Source of the DNA: Mortierella sp. BCC40632
Taxonomy: Eukaryota; Mortierellomycota; Mortierellomycetes; Mortierellales; Mortierellaceae
Reading direction: 5' to 3'
Assembly: GCA_011634665.1 (NCBI GenBank)
Contig: WAEK01000018.1
Coordinates: 969,501-1,033,500, forward strand
DNA length: 64,000 nucleotides
Below, one piece after another: positions 14,597-24,750 of this stretch. The position numbers and the translations under genes are program-made. Below the pieces are notes generated by a model, which saw only the letters and a list, made by a program, of their open reading frames with translations, did not search any database and was not told where the DNA came from. How positions within the stretch are numbered: the first letter of the stretch is position 1; each line of letters starts with the position of its first letter.

Positions 14597-17537
14597 TAGC
14601 CCCTCTCTCCAAGAAAATTCTTACCTCGATATGCTGCAACAGAGTGTGCCCAGATTCCCGAGACTGCAGTGATTCCACTTTCCATAAAAACTGTAAAGTG
14701 TCCACAAAATGCGCCCATTACGCAGCCAAGGAGTAGACCCGACTGTTGCCGAGGCTCCAACCACGACATGACTGTTCCAGGGAACCTGGGCTGTCTTTCC
14801 TGAGCCTGCTTTGCTTCCTTGGCATCCTTGGCTTCCTTAATACGTGAATTCGGATGATCCGGGTCATTGACAGCAAGAGCAGGATCCGGTTGCAACTTGC
14901 CACCCTTGTCGCGAAACAAAGGTCGTCGCCATGTAAAGGACTTGTAAAGCGTCTTGCATTGTGCAATCAAGCTAGGATGACTGATAGCTACACCCTTTAG
15001 CTCGCCTGCCACTGACTTTGTATACTCAATATAGGCCAAATCATAATAATTTCTGATCTGAGGACGTTCTTGTTGACCACTTGTAGGTGACCATGTCTCA
15101 AGAATATCCGTTTGCCACCATGTCACACCCGAAGGCCAGATGGATCCCTTCTTCACATCCTTTTGTAATGCCTTGTGATTGGATTTGGTCGTCAGGGCTA
15201 ACTCGACCTTGGCCGAGGTTAGGATATAGGCCATCTCTGAAAATTCTTGAATCTGATTAATCAACACTGGCACCACTCCCGCCAACATAGCTCCATAGAA
15301 TGCCGCAACAAACTCAAGGATCTCAGGTTGTCGGAATACAAGCGCCACCTTGGCCCCTGATCGCAATTGAGTCCTTTCCAAAATTGCCATTGAGATCTTT
15401 TCAGCTCTTCCGAGAGTCTGTGCCCAATCCCAGGATCCACACTCGAATCCCTTCGAGTCCAGATTAGCGAACGCATTGCCATCCGGTGTATTTTGTCCCC
15501 AGTACCGAAGGGCCTCCCCGATGTGTCTGAACTGAAAGCATGGGTCCCGAGCACTAGTTTCCAGAGGACGTGCCGGGAATGGTTCCATTTGTCGTCCTGT
15601 CAAGGCTGGGACATCGATCGAGTTCACGTCAGCCCTTGGGGGGAGAATAGGCCGACTCTGAGGTAACCATGGGATCTGGTAGCCTGAGCCAAGATTAAGA
15701 GCCACGGGTGCTGAAGCGCCTGTGGATGGTGAGGTGGTGGCAGTATTCGATGCCGAAACGTTATCTAGTTGCGGTAAAGATTTCCCCCACGAGAGCGAAT
15801 TAGTTAATCGAAAAGTAGAGTACGAACATTCAAGTCCTCCTTCCCTTTCTTGTATCAAATGAACCAAGGAATTTCAAGAGCCGATCATAAAAAAATATAT
15901 TTTTTTTTTTTTCCACGACAAAGATATCACGGTAAAAAAAAACTTACCGACACGACGGAGGTGAGAATAGTCAACGCTGAGTCTATCTCCAGGAGCACCC
16001 TGTACTTGTAGGTCCCACAAACTAGAAATACTTTGTCCAGCTTGATGTGTTCCTCGGGGATAGGCTGGTGCGGACGCTGGCGCAGAAGTTGGCGCGGAGG
16101 CTGGTGCGGGTGCGGGCTGGTAGGCTGCCACTGGGGTAACAGACACCGGAGCTGAGAGAGCAGAAGCAACAGGCGGGATAGTAGAGACAGCCGTGGGATT
16201 GGTCGAATCAGCAGCCGTGGGGACTGTGGTTGAGGAAACAGTAGTCGGGACAGAGGTAGTCACGGTCGGGTTAGTAGAAGCTGTAGCTGGGATGACCGAG
16301 GCCGCAGCAAAGGCCGACGCAGGTGATGGTGCTGGAAGAGCGACTGGTGCTTTCAGGGTCTCTGGCGGTGTGGCAGAGGCCTGAGTCTGCGATTTGGTTT
16401 CAGTGGTGGATGGGTTGGGTGGCTGCTGTTTGCGTAACAGATCCTATTAATATTTTCCAACCATGAGTGTGTGCGTGTGCGTGTGCGTGGTTTGATTTTG
16501 GGAGAGAGGGAGAACAATAAATAGGTCAGGGTCGTGTACATCTTCTGTACAATATGATCACCACAGTCATAGGGGATATTATTACCTCCTCGGAGCGCTT
16601 CGGCTCCACGCTTTTCTGAAGTCCCTTGGTTGTCCCAGGAGAGTCATCCATTGTCGATTGGTTGCTCCGTGCACCAGCGCTGATGGGTGGGATGGCCATT
16701 GGAGGCGGAACAGCATCACCAGGCACTGTTAGTGGTGCTGCTACCGTGGTGCCAAGAGCGGTTGCTACGGCAGCACTCACGGGCAAGGTTGTATCGAAAC
16801 TAACATCCATGATCCCCGAAAGTGCCTCTAGAGCCCACTTCGCTGCTGGATTCTCTGATCCTGTAGACTCATTACCACCAGTAGTCACGCTCGTCTCCGG
16901 TGCAACGGGTGCAACTGTTGCTGAAGCAAGTGCAGGGTCTGATGAGGAAGTAAGCATGGCTCCTGGCAGGGTCGCCGTTGTTGCTGATGCTATTGCTCCG
17001 GCCTTGGCCTCTACAGAATCGGGTCCGGACGACTTTTGATCCTTTGGCGCTTCAACATCCTTGGCTCCAGTAACCTCTCGCAATGGTTTTCGAATTGGAG
17101 GCTTTGACCCTTCCTTGGAAGGATTGGCTTTATATTGGGTAACAGGGGTATATTGGATGGGCGCAATAGGGTTGCTGGGAAAGGTGTGGCTGTGGGAGTG
17201 TGCAGCAGCATGAGACGCGGACTCTGGTCGATCGTCGTTTCCGAGTGAATTGTGACCAAGGTTGGGTTGATTGCCTCTTGCCGACAACGAGTTGGGCAGG
17301 GAGCCTGCTCCGAGGTCCTTTGCGATGAGAGGTGACTGAGTCAAAGGATATCCTGCAGGAGAGATGACAAAGGATTTGGGCAATGGTGAGGCAGTTACAA
17401 GTGGATGTGTCCCCGATCTAAGAGGGGCCGTTTTGGGTGAATGCCCTGCCATTGAGCCTAGAGGTTGGGCCACTCCATGCGTCAAGGTGGAAGCTTGTTG
17501 CACCATAGGCATTGAAACGACGGCAGGGTGTGGCTGC

Positions 17538-17571
<34 letters not shown>

Positions 17572-18973
17572 GCTGTTGTTGTTGAGACGGTGGCATCATC
17601 TGCACATTGGAATGATCGATGGGCGGCACTGGTGCCGGGACCTTCTCTGTTGCTGGTGGTGGCGCAGAGGGTTGAGCAGTGCTTGAGCCCTTCTTGAAGA
17701 GCTGATCAGGGTTCAGGGGCGCAAAGAGCAGGAGCTGGGCTGGAGAGTTGTTGGTGAGGGTGCTCGAAGGGAAGGGGTCATCTCGAGGATGTTGCTTCTC
17801 ATATTGGAACGAAGAGGATGATGGCTCAATAGCAGCAGGTCGATCAAAGAGCTCCTCGGCGGTCTGATACTCCTTTCCTGTAGATCCCGGTGATAGCAGG
17901 GCGGCCTCCTTGACCTGAAGGCTCGGGATGACTTGGACAAGCGATTGAGCGAGGATGCTGGGCGAGGCGAGCATGCTGCTAGAACGAGTTAGCATCTGGG
18001 CATCGTGCAGTCCCCTGAATAGTCGCCGCTGCAATATCGGTGCCCATTCATGGTTCGGCGAGGTATAAGAGGCAACTGGCTCCGTTGACGCGTCTTCACC
18101 TTCGTTCTGCGACGATGGCTCCTCGTCCCTGGTGCTACTGCTCCTTGTCCCGAGTGGCGCTGTTCCTGGCTGTTGTCTCAGGCGATGGGCTGAGGATGAG
18201 GGGTCTTCGCCAGAACCTGTTCCTGCTGCTGTTGCTGCTGCTGTGGTTGCTGCCACTGTGGTTGCTGCTGCCGCTGCCGCTGCCGCTGCCGCTGCCGCTG
18301 CCGCTGCCGCTGCCGCTGCCGCTACTCCAGCTCCTTGCACACCTGTCTGCTCTGCGGTATCGTTCAAAGCCTCGGGCAAAGGTGTGCCACTCGAGCCACG
18401 ATCGACTGGCGTCTCACAGACAGCTGTCGAGTCGCCCTTGGTCACTTCCAGACGATTCTCATCTTCGGCCAGATCGTCCAAGTCTTCATGGTCTGACAAG
18501 TCACTGCCAACCTCACTCAATTGCGATCGTTCCTGGACATCAGACGCAATGTCTTCAGTGGTATTGTCATTGTCCAGAATGCCATCTGCAGCCAGATCCT
18601 CCTCTTCCTCCTCCTCTGAATCTTTCGACTCTTCACCAGTCCGACCTTCATGGGTGGGACGAGATTCTACAGCTGCTGGGCCTGAAACGGAATGTGCCGA
18701 GACCTGAGTGGGCCCAAAAGAGGCGGCATTATCCTGATGGTCCATCGGAGGAACAGTGCTCGGGAGAGGTGCGGATGAATCTGATGCCTCTGGGCTTTTA
18801 GGTGTGGTGATGGGCAGGCCAATTCCTGGGGTATCGAGGACATTGGAGCTAAGATTGGGATTGGGATTGGAGGCTGGGCTGTGCGCTGCAGCAGCAGTTA
18901 CTGTTGGGGCAATGACATGGATGGATGCAGGTGTAGGCGTAGACTCAAGACCCGCAATGCCCGCCGACGCCAT
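8742..18973 (-). CDS. DIP2/Cps1/Mug62-like protein with tandem adenylation-like domains
   Basis: I rebuilt eleven exons: 16586-18973, 15948-16443, 14625-15764, 13665-14456, 13151-13547, 12664-about 13079, 11403-12545, 10901-11280, 10327-10775, 9962-about 10270 and 8742-9858. The product is about 3008 residues. Phases match at every junction; only the acceptors of exons 6 and 10 are ambiguous by a few bases. Residues 1-960 are low complexity, with poly-Gln and poly-Ala. An adenylate-forming (FAAL-like) module starts near 1035 and a second near 1895. Family hallmarks include the LTYLTMDSHICQHYF segment, VGEIWV/VGEIWI segments and GDLGF. The C-terminal 370 residues are Gly/Ser/Gln-rich. In other eukaryotes DIP2 proteins are tied to diacylglycerol homeostasis (Cmr2 in yeast, Mug62 in fission yeast); fungal Cps1 was named as a virulence factor. 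A metazoan-style DMAP1-binding domain is not evident. The start is the first ATG in the N-terminal frame. Confidence 0.85.
10484..10515 (-). repeat. CAG/CAA repeat encoding poly-Gln in the DIP2-like gene
   Basis: About ten Gln codons in a row (CAA/CAG on the minus strand) interrupt the second adenylation-like module, between the GDLGF segment and the following conserved block. An insertion here is unusual because it falls inside a folded domain, probably on a surface loop. Confidence 0.8.
17530..17585 (-). repeat. CAA/CAG repeat encoding poly-Gln (about 18 residues)
   Basis: On the minus strand this trinucleotide tract encodes a run of about 18 glutamines in the disordered N-terminal exon of the DIP2-like gene. 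On the plus strand the same tract reads as Cys or Val runs, which are artefacts. Confidence 0.9.
18224..18323 (-). repeat. GCN repeat encoding poly-Ala
   Basis: A (GCAGCG)-type tract encodes more than 20 alanines, broken by Thr and Val, in the N-terminal exon of the DIP2-like gene. Poly-Ala and poly-Gln in the same exon make it a likely length-polymorphic region. Confidence 0.85.
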
Positions 18974-19311
18974 GGAATGCGACACGGTAGAATGCGCTTG
19001 CGGAGCGGAGAGCCGAGAATGAGATGGAGAGAGATGTGGATGGGGCTCGATAAAGGCCTTGGAGGAGGGCCGATGCGCGTTTGGCGTGTCTGTCCTCTGG
19101 GCAAAAGGTGGAGAGCCGATGATGGGATTTAATGATGACAGGTCGATGGGCCGGCAGTAAGCGAGGTGGATGGGGCGGAGAGAAAACAGAGAGAGAAAAA
19201 AGAGGTGAGAAAGTGAGGGGACGAACGGCGGGCGAGACACCGAGCAGCGCCTGATGGAAAATCATTGGCCCACTGTCAAAAAGAAATGAGGCCCGCTCTT
19301 TTCTTTTCTTT

Positions 19312-19375
<64 letters not shown>

Positions 19376-19486
19376 CTTTCTTTCTTTCTTTTCTCTATCT
19401 ATCTTTCTAAAAAGAGAGAGGGAGCTCTCTTTCTTTCTTTCTCTCACTCTTTCTCTTTCTCGCTCTCTTTCTTTCTCGCTCACTCT

Positions 19487-19533
<47 letters not shown>

Positions 19534-19563
19534 TCTCTCTCTCTCTCTTCTCTCTCTCTCTCT

Positions 19564-19594
<31 letters not shown>

Positions 19595-20277
19595 ATAATC
19601 AACACTCACCGCAGTCTCTCTACTCGAACAAAACGAATAAACGCACCCACGGCCCTGCGAGCAAAGAGCTCGCTCGTCTGCTCTGCAAAGTACATGTCCC
19701 CGGTAGGGCTCTTGCCCTGCTAGTCTACCATCCGCAATCTACATGTCCCCGAGAGCTCAATTCGCTCAAGCTCAGCTCCTCAAAGTAAGGGTCCTCTCCT
19801 TGCCCATTGAGAACGAGAGAAAGAGAGATGCATGCCCTGTTTGCCCTGACTTTCTTCGTCCTCAATCAGAATCAAGCAATGACCATCCGAGGAAAATGTA
19901 CACCTGTCTTGGGTGTATCGATTAGGGCGGTGGCCATCTCTCGCCCACAAACAGCAAGTCGGTCTACATCGTCTACACGGACTCGTGTCCAGGTGTCCGC
20001 TAGCTCATCAGAAGCACGACAAAAAGTGTAAGAGCTTTGTGCAAAAAAAGTTAATTTTTAACTGGCTCCATGTTATCGTGGTTTGACAGGGGAAGGGTAA
20101 TCGCTATGCTGCACTCAACACCCATCGTGGAGATGGCTCTCTACTCACACTTTTTTTTTTTTTTTTTTTTTTTTTTTGTGTATCGTATCTACACAGTCAT
20201 CGGCACCTGAGCCTAACATAGATGCTGGCCGCCTTGACCCCCTCCTCACTCCCTGCCTTCTTTCCTCGATCCAGCTG
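18974..20277. other. Promoter/intergenic region upstream of the DIP2-like gene
   Basis: No supported coding exon is present. The part next to the DIP2-like start (18974-19260) reads open in frame but has no upstream ATG, so I treat it as 5' leader. Beyond it lies the long CT tract. The segment 19600-20277 has a T-run at 20151-20177 and no gene I can recognise; it also covers the 3' flank of the adjacent monooxygenase gene. Confidence 0.5.
19316..19594. repeat. Long compound CT microsatellite
   Basis: About 280 bp of nearly pure pyrimidine on the plus strand. It comprises (CT)n, then CTTT units, then five near-identical 15-16 bp units of the form TTCTCTCTCTCTCTC. It lies about 340 bp upstream of the DIP2-like start codon and is purine-rich on that gene's sense strand. 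Such polypurine-polypyrimidine tracts are common near fungal promoters. Confidence 0.9.
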
Positions 20278-22670
20278 CTACCTATCCTGCCTGTTCAATT
20301 CGTCAGAGCCTTCAATTGAAACAGCTATGGTTGTAGTCGCATCCCCCGGAGCAGAGGTAGTTGCTGTGGTGTAAACTCCATCTGTTGAACTGGCACCTGA
20401 CATAGGTCTGCTCTTTCTTGTCAGAGATGTCCGCCCAGAGCCAAGGGGGTCAGTGGATACAGGATTGGAGAGCTGCAATGGCACACTAGGGGCCGAGACC
20501 GGCGTCCATGAGACTCGGGAAGTTCTTCGAGATGATGCCTCTGACGACGGTGGAGATTCACTAAGAAACGAACCCAAGCCCTCGTCTTTTGTTGGTCCAG
20601 ACTCATCTTCTCTTGATTCTTCAGGGGTCACTGTAATTGACAAGCTTTTCGCGGTTGGCAATTCAGCGACAGCTTCAGTCGTTGTTGGGGACGACGCAGA
20701 CATGATACTTGAAGCTCGTCTCGAAGGTGGGTTGCTGCTACTGAAGGCGACGGATCCTTGGTCCTTGACTTGTGGAAGGAACGAGAGCTGGGGTCGGTAG
20801 TCATGCCGTTTGTCGTCGATCATATTCCGTACTCTTTCCGGCATGTAGTTGAAAACCACACTCCGCTTCCACGAAGCTGCCCGGCCCTGTGAGTTGAAGA
20901 AAAAATAGGATGCATGTCAAGTTGCCTGCTGTGTTGTACACATTTTTTTTATAGAAAAATAACAACGCCCGGTGCCTTTTTTTTTTTTTTTTTTATAGAA
21001 AAATAACAACGCCTGGTTTTTTTTTTTTTTTTTTTTTCTCATACCTTTCCTGCAAAGACCTGTCGGAGAGCAGTACTCTGCTCCACTGCAGCCTTTGCAG
21101 AAGTAGCGCGTTGTTCTCGGTAGGCCTTGAACATTCCTGTGATGTCTTCCATCGAGTCTGACTGCAGATCAGCAATCAAGTTAACTAGAGTCACTGCATC
21201 GACAATCGCCTCGCTCACAGGCATAAAAAACCCCTACGATAAAAATAAACAGTAAAAAAAAAAAAAAATGTTTGTCCAACAGTCAAGCCATCATAGATCG
21301 GGTAAGCGCCCATGCACACAGTTTGGATAGTAATCCATCTCTCTGCTTACCTTGTGGCATGCTATGCAATAATGTTCCCAAGCCAGGGGTCACGTCGCCA
21401 AATTTGCAGGCTTTTGTGAGTAAACAAATGAAAAAAAAAAAAAAAAACAGATCACACGAGAACAGACACACCCACAACTAATCGTTATTAAGCAACATTA
21501 CCATCACCAAGAAGAACAACTCGACCATCGTGCCACGTCTCACAGAAGCGCTCCTCTGTCATATGCATGAACATGCTCTCCTCTTCCGTCGTCTCCAAAA
21601 GGTCTCCAACTTGTCCTCCGTAAGGGCACTCGAGCTTCTTGACCGCCTCCAGGGTTTGTTCAATGTCGTCAGGAAGCCATTGATAAACCCGAGACGCTTC
21701 TCCTTGTCGGACGGCTTTTTTGGGAATATCTTGCGTTATGTCCCAAGCAATTCTATTGTCCAACATGGGTATAAACCAGACCTAGCACGATATCCCATTA
21801 GTCGCTTTATCGAGTAGCCCCTTTAGTCAAACTAGGACAGCTGGCATTCTAGCAGACTTACTGTAAAGGGCTGGTCTGGGGCTTGGATAGATTGAATCTC
21901 GCTCATGGAATCCATCAGCACTGGGTACTTGGACGGGTCCAATGGCTTTGTGCGTCCCGACAGGATACGAAGGTCAACTGACATTGGGATAGCGTCCGCT
22001 TTGGGAAGGTTCTTCTTTTCGTCCAGTGTCCAATAAAGCCCATGTCGGACGTTACTAAAAGCACCATCGGCAGCAATGAGGATGTCACTTTCGAACGTAG
22101 TTCCATCTGAACAGCGGACCGTCACCTTCTCTGCATCTTGCATTATTCCAAGAATCGTCTTGTGGACGATCCGCTTAGGAGGCACTCGTTGTTTGAGCAT
22201 TGTGTGAAGCTGAGACCTTGCCATGACTTCGGTATGGTGTCCATATCTGTCTTTCCACCATTGGGCCAGGACGTAACAGGACAAAACAGGTAAGTTAGTA
22301 CAATGAATAAGAGAGATTACAGAGGCAGGACTCGACTTGCCCATGGGAACTGAAGAGTGTCATGCCTTTCTTTATAACCTGTGAGGTCGATGCGACCGAC
22401 AAAGCTCATATCGTGTTCGTTCATGGAGAAGCCACTGACGGGTTTAGCAATATTCTGGATCTCTTCATAGATTCCCAGTTGCCGAAAGAAGTGGAGCGCG
22501 GAGGGACCGACCTGAATAACTCCACCATAGTCATCTTTGCCAGTCGGGTCGTCTGCAGGGCTCTGCTCGAGGATTGTATAATTGGCACCAGCTAGTTCGA
22601 GGCCAATTGCAGCGCAGAGGCCACCAATGCCTGCACCTGCAATAAGAATCCTTAGCTCAGTTATATCCAT
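20278..22670 (-). CDS. FAD-dependent monooxygenase (PheA/UbiH type)
   Basis: Exons are 22321-22670, 21862-22246, 21502-21781, 21351-21410, 21045-21233 and 20278-20886. The N-terminus has the Rossmann motif GAGIGGL followed about 20 residues later by an acidic residue (YTILEQ), typical of FAD binding. A GADGAF-like motif (AADGAFSNVR) and the second FAD motif LLGDA follow. The family hydroxylates small aromatic or polyketide substrates with NAD(P)H; the substrate is unknown. After the family core the protein continues for about 170 Ser/Thr-rich residues, a tail absent from the paralogue at 42791. The junction between the 60-bp exon (leaves phase 1) and the next exon (enters phase 0) does not fit by one base. 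The usual His of the GDACHK motif is also missing. Either an exon boundary is wrong or the copy carries a frameshift. Start is the first ATG of the Rossmann frame. Confidence 0.75.
20941..21037. repeat. Imperfect tandem duplication in a monooxygenase intron
   Basis: Inside intron 5 of the monooxygenase, the unit made of a T-run plus ATAGAAAAATAACAACGCC occurs twice, near 20951-20970 and 20995-21013. The copies differ by one base after the shared core (CGG versus TGG). Replication slippage over the T-run is the simplest explanation. Confidence 0.85.
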
Positions 22671-22783
22671 CTGCTCAGAAAAGCGTTTAGGGGACTCTGC
22701 GTGATATGAACGGGACGAAACGTCGATAAAAGTCGATACTAGTCCTCCTGCAGTCGGCGAAACAGGGAGGAAGGGGGTAAAGA

Positions 22784-22812
22784 GTGAGTGAGTGAGTGAG
22801 TGAGTGAGTGAG
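22784..22812. repeat. (GTGA)n tetranucleotide repeat
   Basis: About seven perfect tandem GAGT/GTGA units lie upstream of the monooxygenase start codon. Confidence 0.9.
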
Positions 22813-22936
22813 TGGGCAAGTGAGTATGTGGATGGGGTGAGAGAGAGTGAGGGAGGGAGGGAGAGGGAGAGAGAGTAGTGGACGAGAAGAGAGGGCTCCA
22901 AAGATAACGGTTGTGTTTGAAGAACAGGGATGCAGA

Positions 22937-22970
22937 GGAAGAAGAAGAAGAAGAAGAAGAAGAAGAAGAA
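22937..22970. repeat. (GAA)n trinucleotide repeat
   Basis: About eleven perfect GAA units in the divergent spacer. No supported open frame uses them. Confidence 0.9.
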
Positions 22971-23961
22971 GGGGAAATCGCGGTTGGATGGGATGATGCC
23001 GCAGACAGGGACGATGAAGATGAGATGTTCCAAGATGGAATGTGGGCAAGAAACAGAAAAGGAGCCGAAGCAGGTACGAAAAAGACCTGTTGTGGAGCGC
23101 AACCCGTGGAGAGAAGGCGGTGTGTGGGACAGAAGAGAGAGCCGCATGTGCCCTGACCGGTATGGGCCGCGTTATTTAGCCCTCATGGGTATCATCTATC
23201 TTTGTCTGTCGTCTGTCTGGTGGTGGCCAGCGTTTGAATGAGCAAAGGGCCGCCTAGTTGAGATGGCCAGGTGACTGTGAACAAGGTGATTGCGTCCTGG
23301 GGCACCGCCAGGCCACACGCCTGGTAACTCGCGCGCCTTTTGCACCGGGCGCCCTGGCCACGCGGTCAGGTGAGCGAGCGAAAAAAAAATTATTTCCTCT
23401 AAGTCAAGTTCATTTATAAAGAGAGGAGTAAGAACAAAGTAAACATCATGACAGCAATGTCACCCATTCCCAGACTGACACCACGGAGAGAGAGGATGAA
23501 TGGGAGTGGGAGAGAGAGAGAGAGAGAAAGAAAGAAAGAAAGAGAGAAAGAAAGAAAGAAAGAAAGAAGGAAAGAAGAAAGGAACAAAGGGCCTCCTAGC
23601 ACGAAAGAACGACCAAGTGCCGAGACACACCCACCCCACCCCTTTCTGCATGGCGCTGGTTTATCAGTAGTGCCCGAAAGCCCAGCTCCTCCTGCCGACG
23701 CTTTCTCTCTCATTCTCTCTTTCTCTTTTTCACTTCTCTTTCTCTTTCTCTCTCTCGCTCTCTCTCTCTCTTCTTTCTCTCTCCACGACTCACCTTTTCC
23801 TCCTGTTCTGCCCTGCCTTGCCCGACCTTGTCTTTTGCATCACCTACTCTCATCGTCGCCAAAACACCCAACACGGTCCCATCCTTGCAAGGCAACATCC
23901 TTGCCCTGTTTTATCCCATTCCTGCCCAGTTACCCTTACCTAGACCCCGATCACCCCACCC

Positions 23962-24718
23962 ATGACAAAGTGGGCTGTCGCTGAATGGGACTATGTCGCT
24001 ACCCATGAAGACGAGCTCGTAAGGACATGCACGCGACCCTCGCCCAGAAAGATGGCGAGAGTGACCAGGGAGCTTTGCCTACTCAAGGGATCTGGTTTTT
24101 CTTCTTTTTTCTTTTTCCTCACCATCGTCGCATTTGGGTTCATTCTCCTCACTTAGCCATTCCACAAAGGAGACATCATTCTGATTCGGGACTGCTCGCA
24201 TAACGAATGGTAAGTTGCTCTTTCGTATCGTTACTCTGCTGTTTCGTAACCAGCGATCGATGCTGGCGATCGAATGCTGGTCAATTGTAACCAATTACAG
24301 CCGAATCTGCAAAGAACATTAAGCCAAACCGGCTCTGCATGCAAACGCATGGACCTGAGCGCAAGATCAGCCCAATGCATCGCCCTGTCAGCCCTTGCCT
24401 CACCTAGCCCTGCCTGTCGCATGGACAGGGTACTGGTCCTCCGCTCTTCTGCCCTTTCCAACATTGCTCTCTGTATGCGCCCGGTGCGCGTGAAAGAAAA
24501 AAAAAATGGCTCATGTATATTCTTGCGGATACTGGATATTGGATGGTGGAGAGATTGGGGTGAGAGAAAGAATGCTCGTGAGAACAACTAGCCCGTTCCG
24601 CAGATCGTTCTTTCTCTGGCGTGTTGCGTGCGCGTCTCGTCGGGATGCCGGTCATCCTTTGGCGGTATCCTGCTTATGGCACGGAAATATGTTTCTGCTG
24701 CATTACTGACCGCCCTTT

Positions 24719-24750
<32 letters not shown>

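Larger units (their letters stand above)
22671..23961. promoter_or_regulatory. Divergent promoter region, monooxygenase (-) and RhoGAP gene (+)
   Basis: This 1.3-kb spacer separates two divergent start codons. It contains (GTGA)n near 22785-22812, (GAA)n near 22937-22970, (GA/GAAA)n near 23511-23580 and CT-rich DNA near 23700-23790. I see no coding exon. Promoters of both genes must lie here, but I cannot place a specific factor-binding site. Confidence 0.45.

Noticed and set aside
18040..18801. 253-codon plus-strand open frame across the DIP2-like first exon
   Set aside because: It is a shadow of the Ala/Gln repeat exon on the other strand, with Leu-Pro runs and no family features.
19262..19723. 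Arg/Glu-rich or Ser/Leu-rich open frames in the CT tract
   Set aside because: They are pure translations of a microsatellite in both directions.
22784..22812. Possible CRISPR-like direct repeats
   Set aside because: This is a simple GTGA tetranucleotide run without spacers, in a eukaryotic genome.
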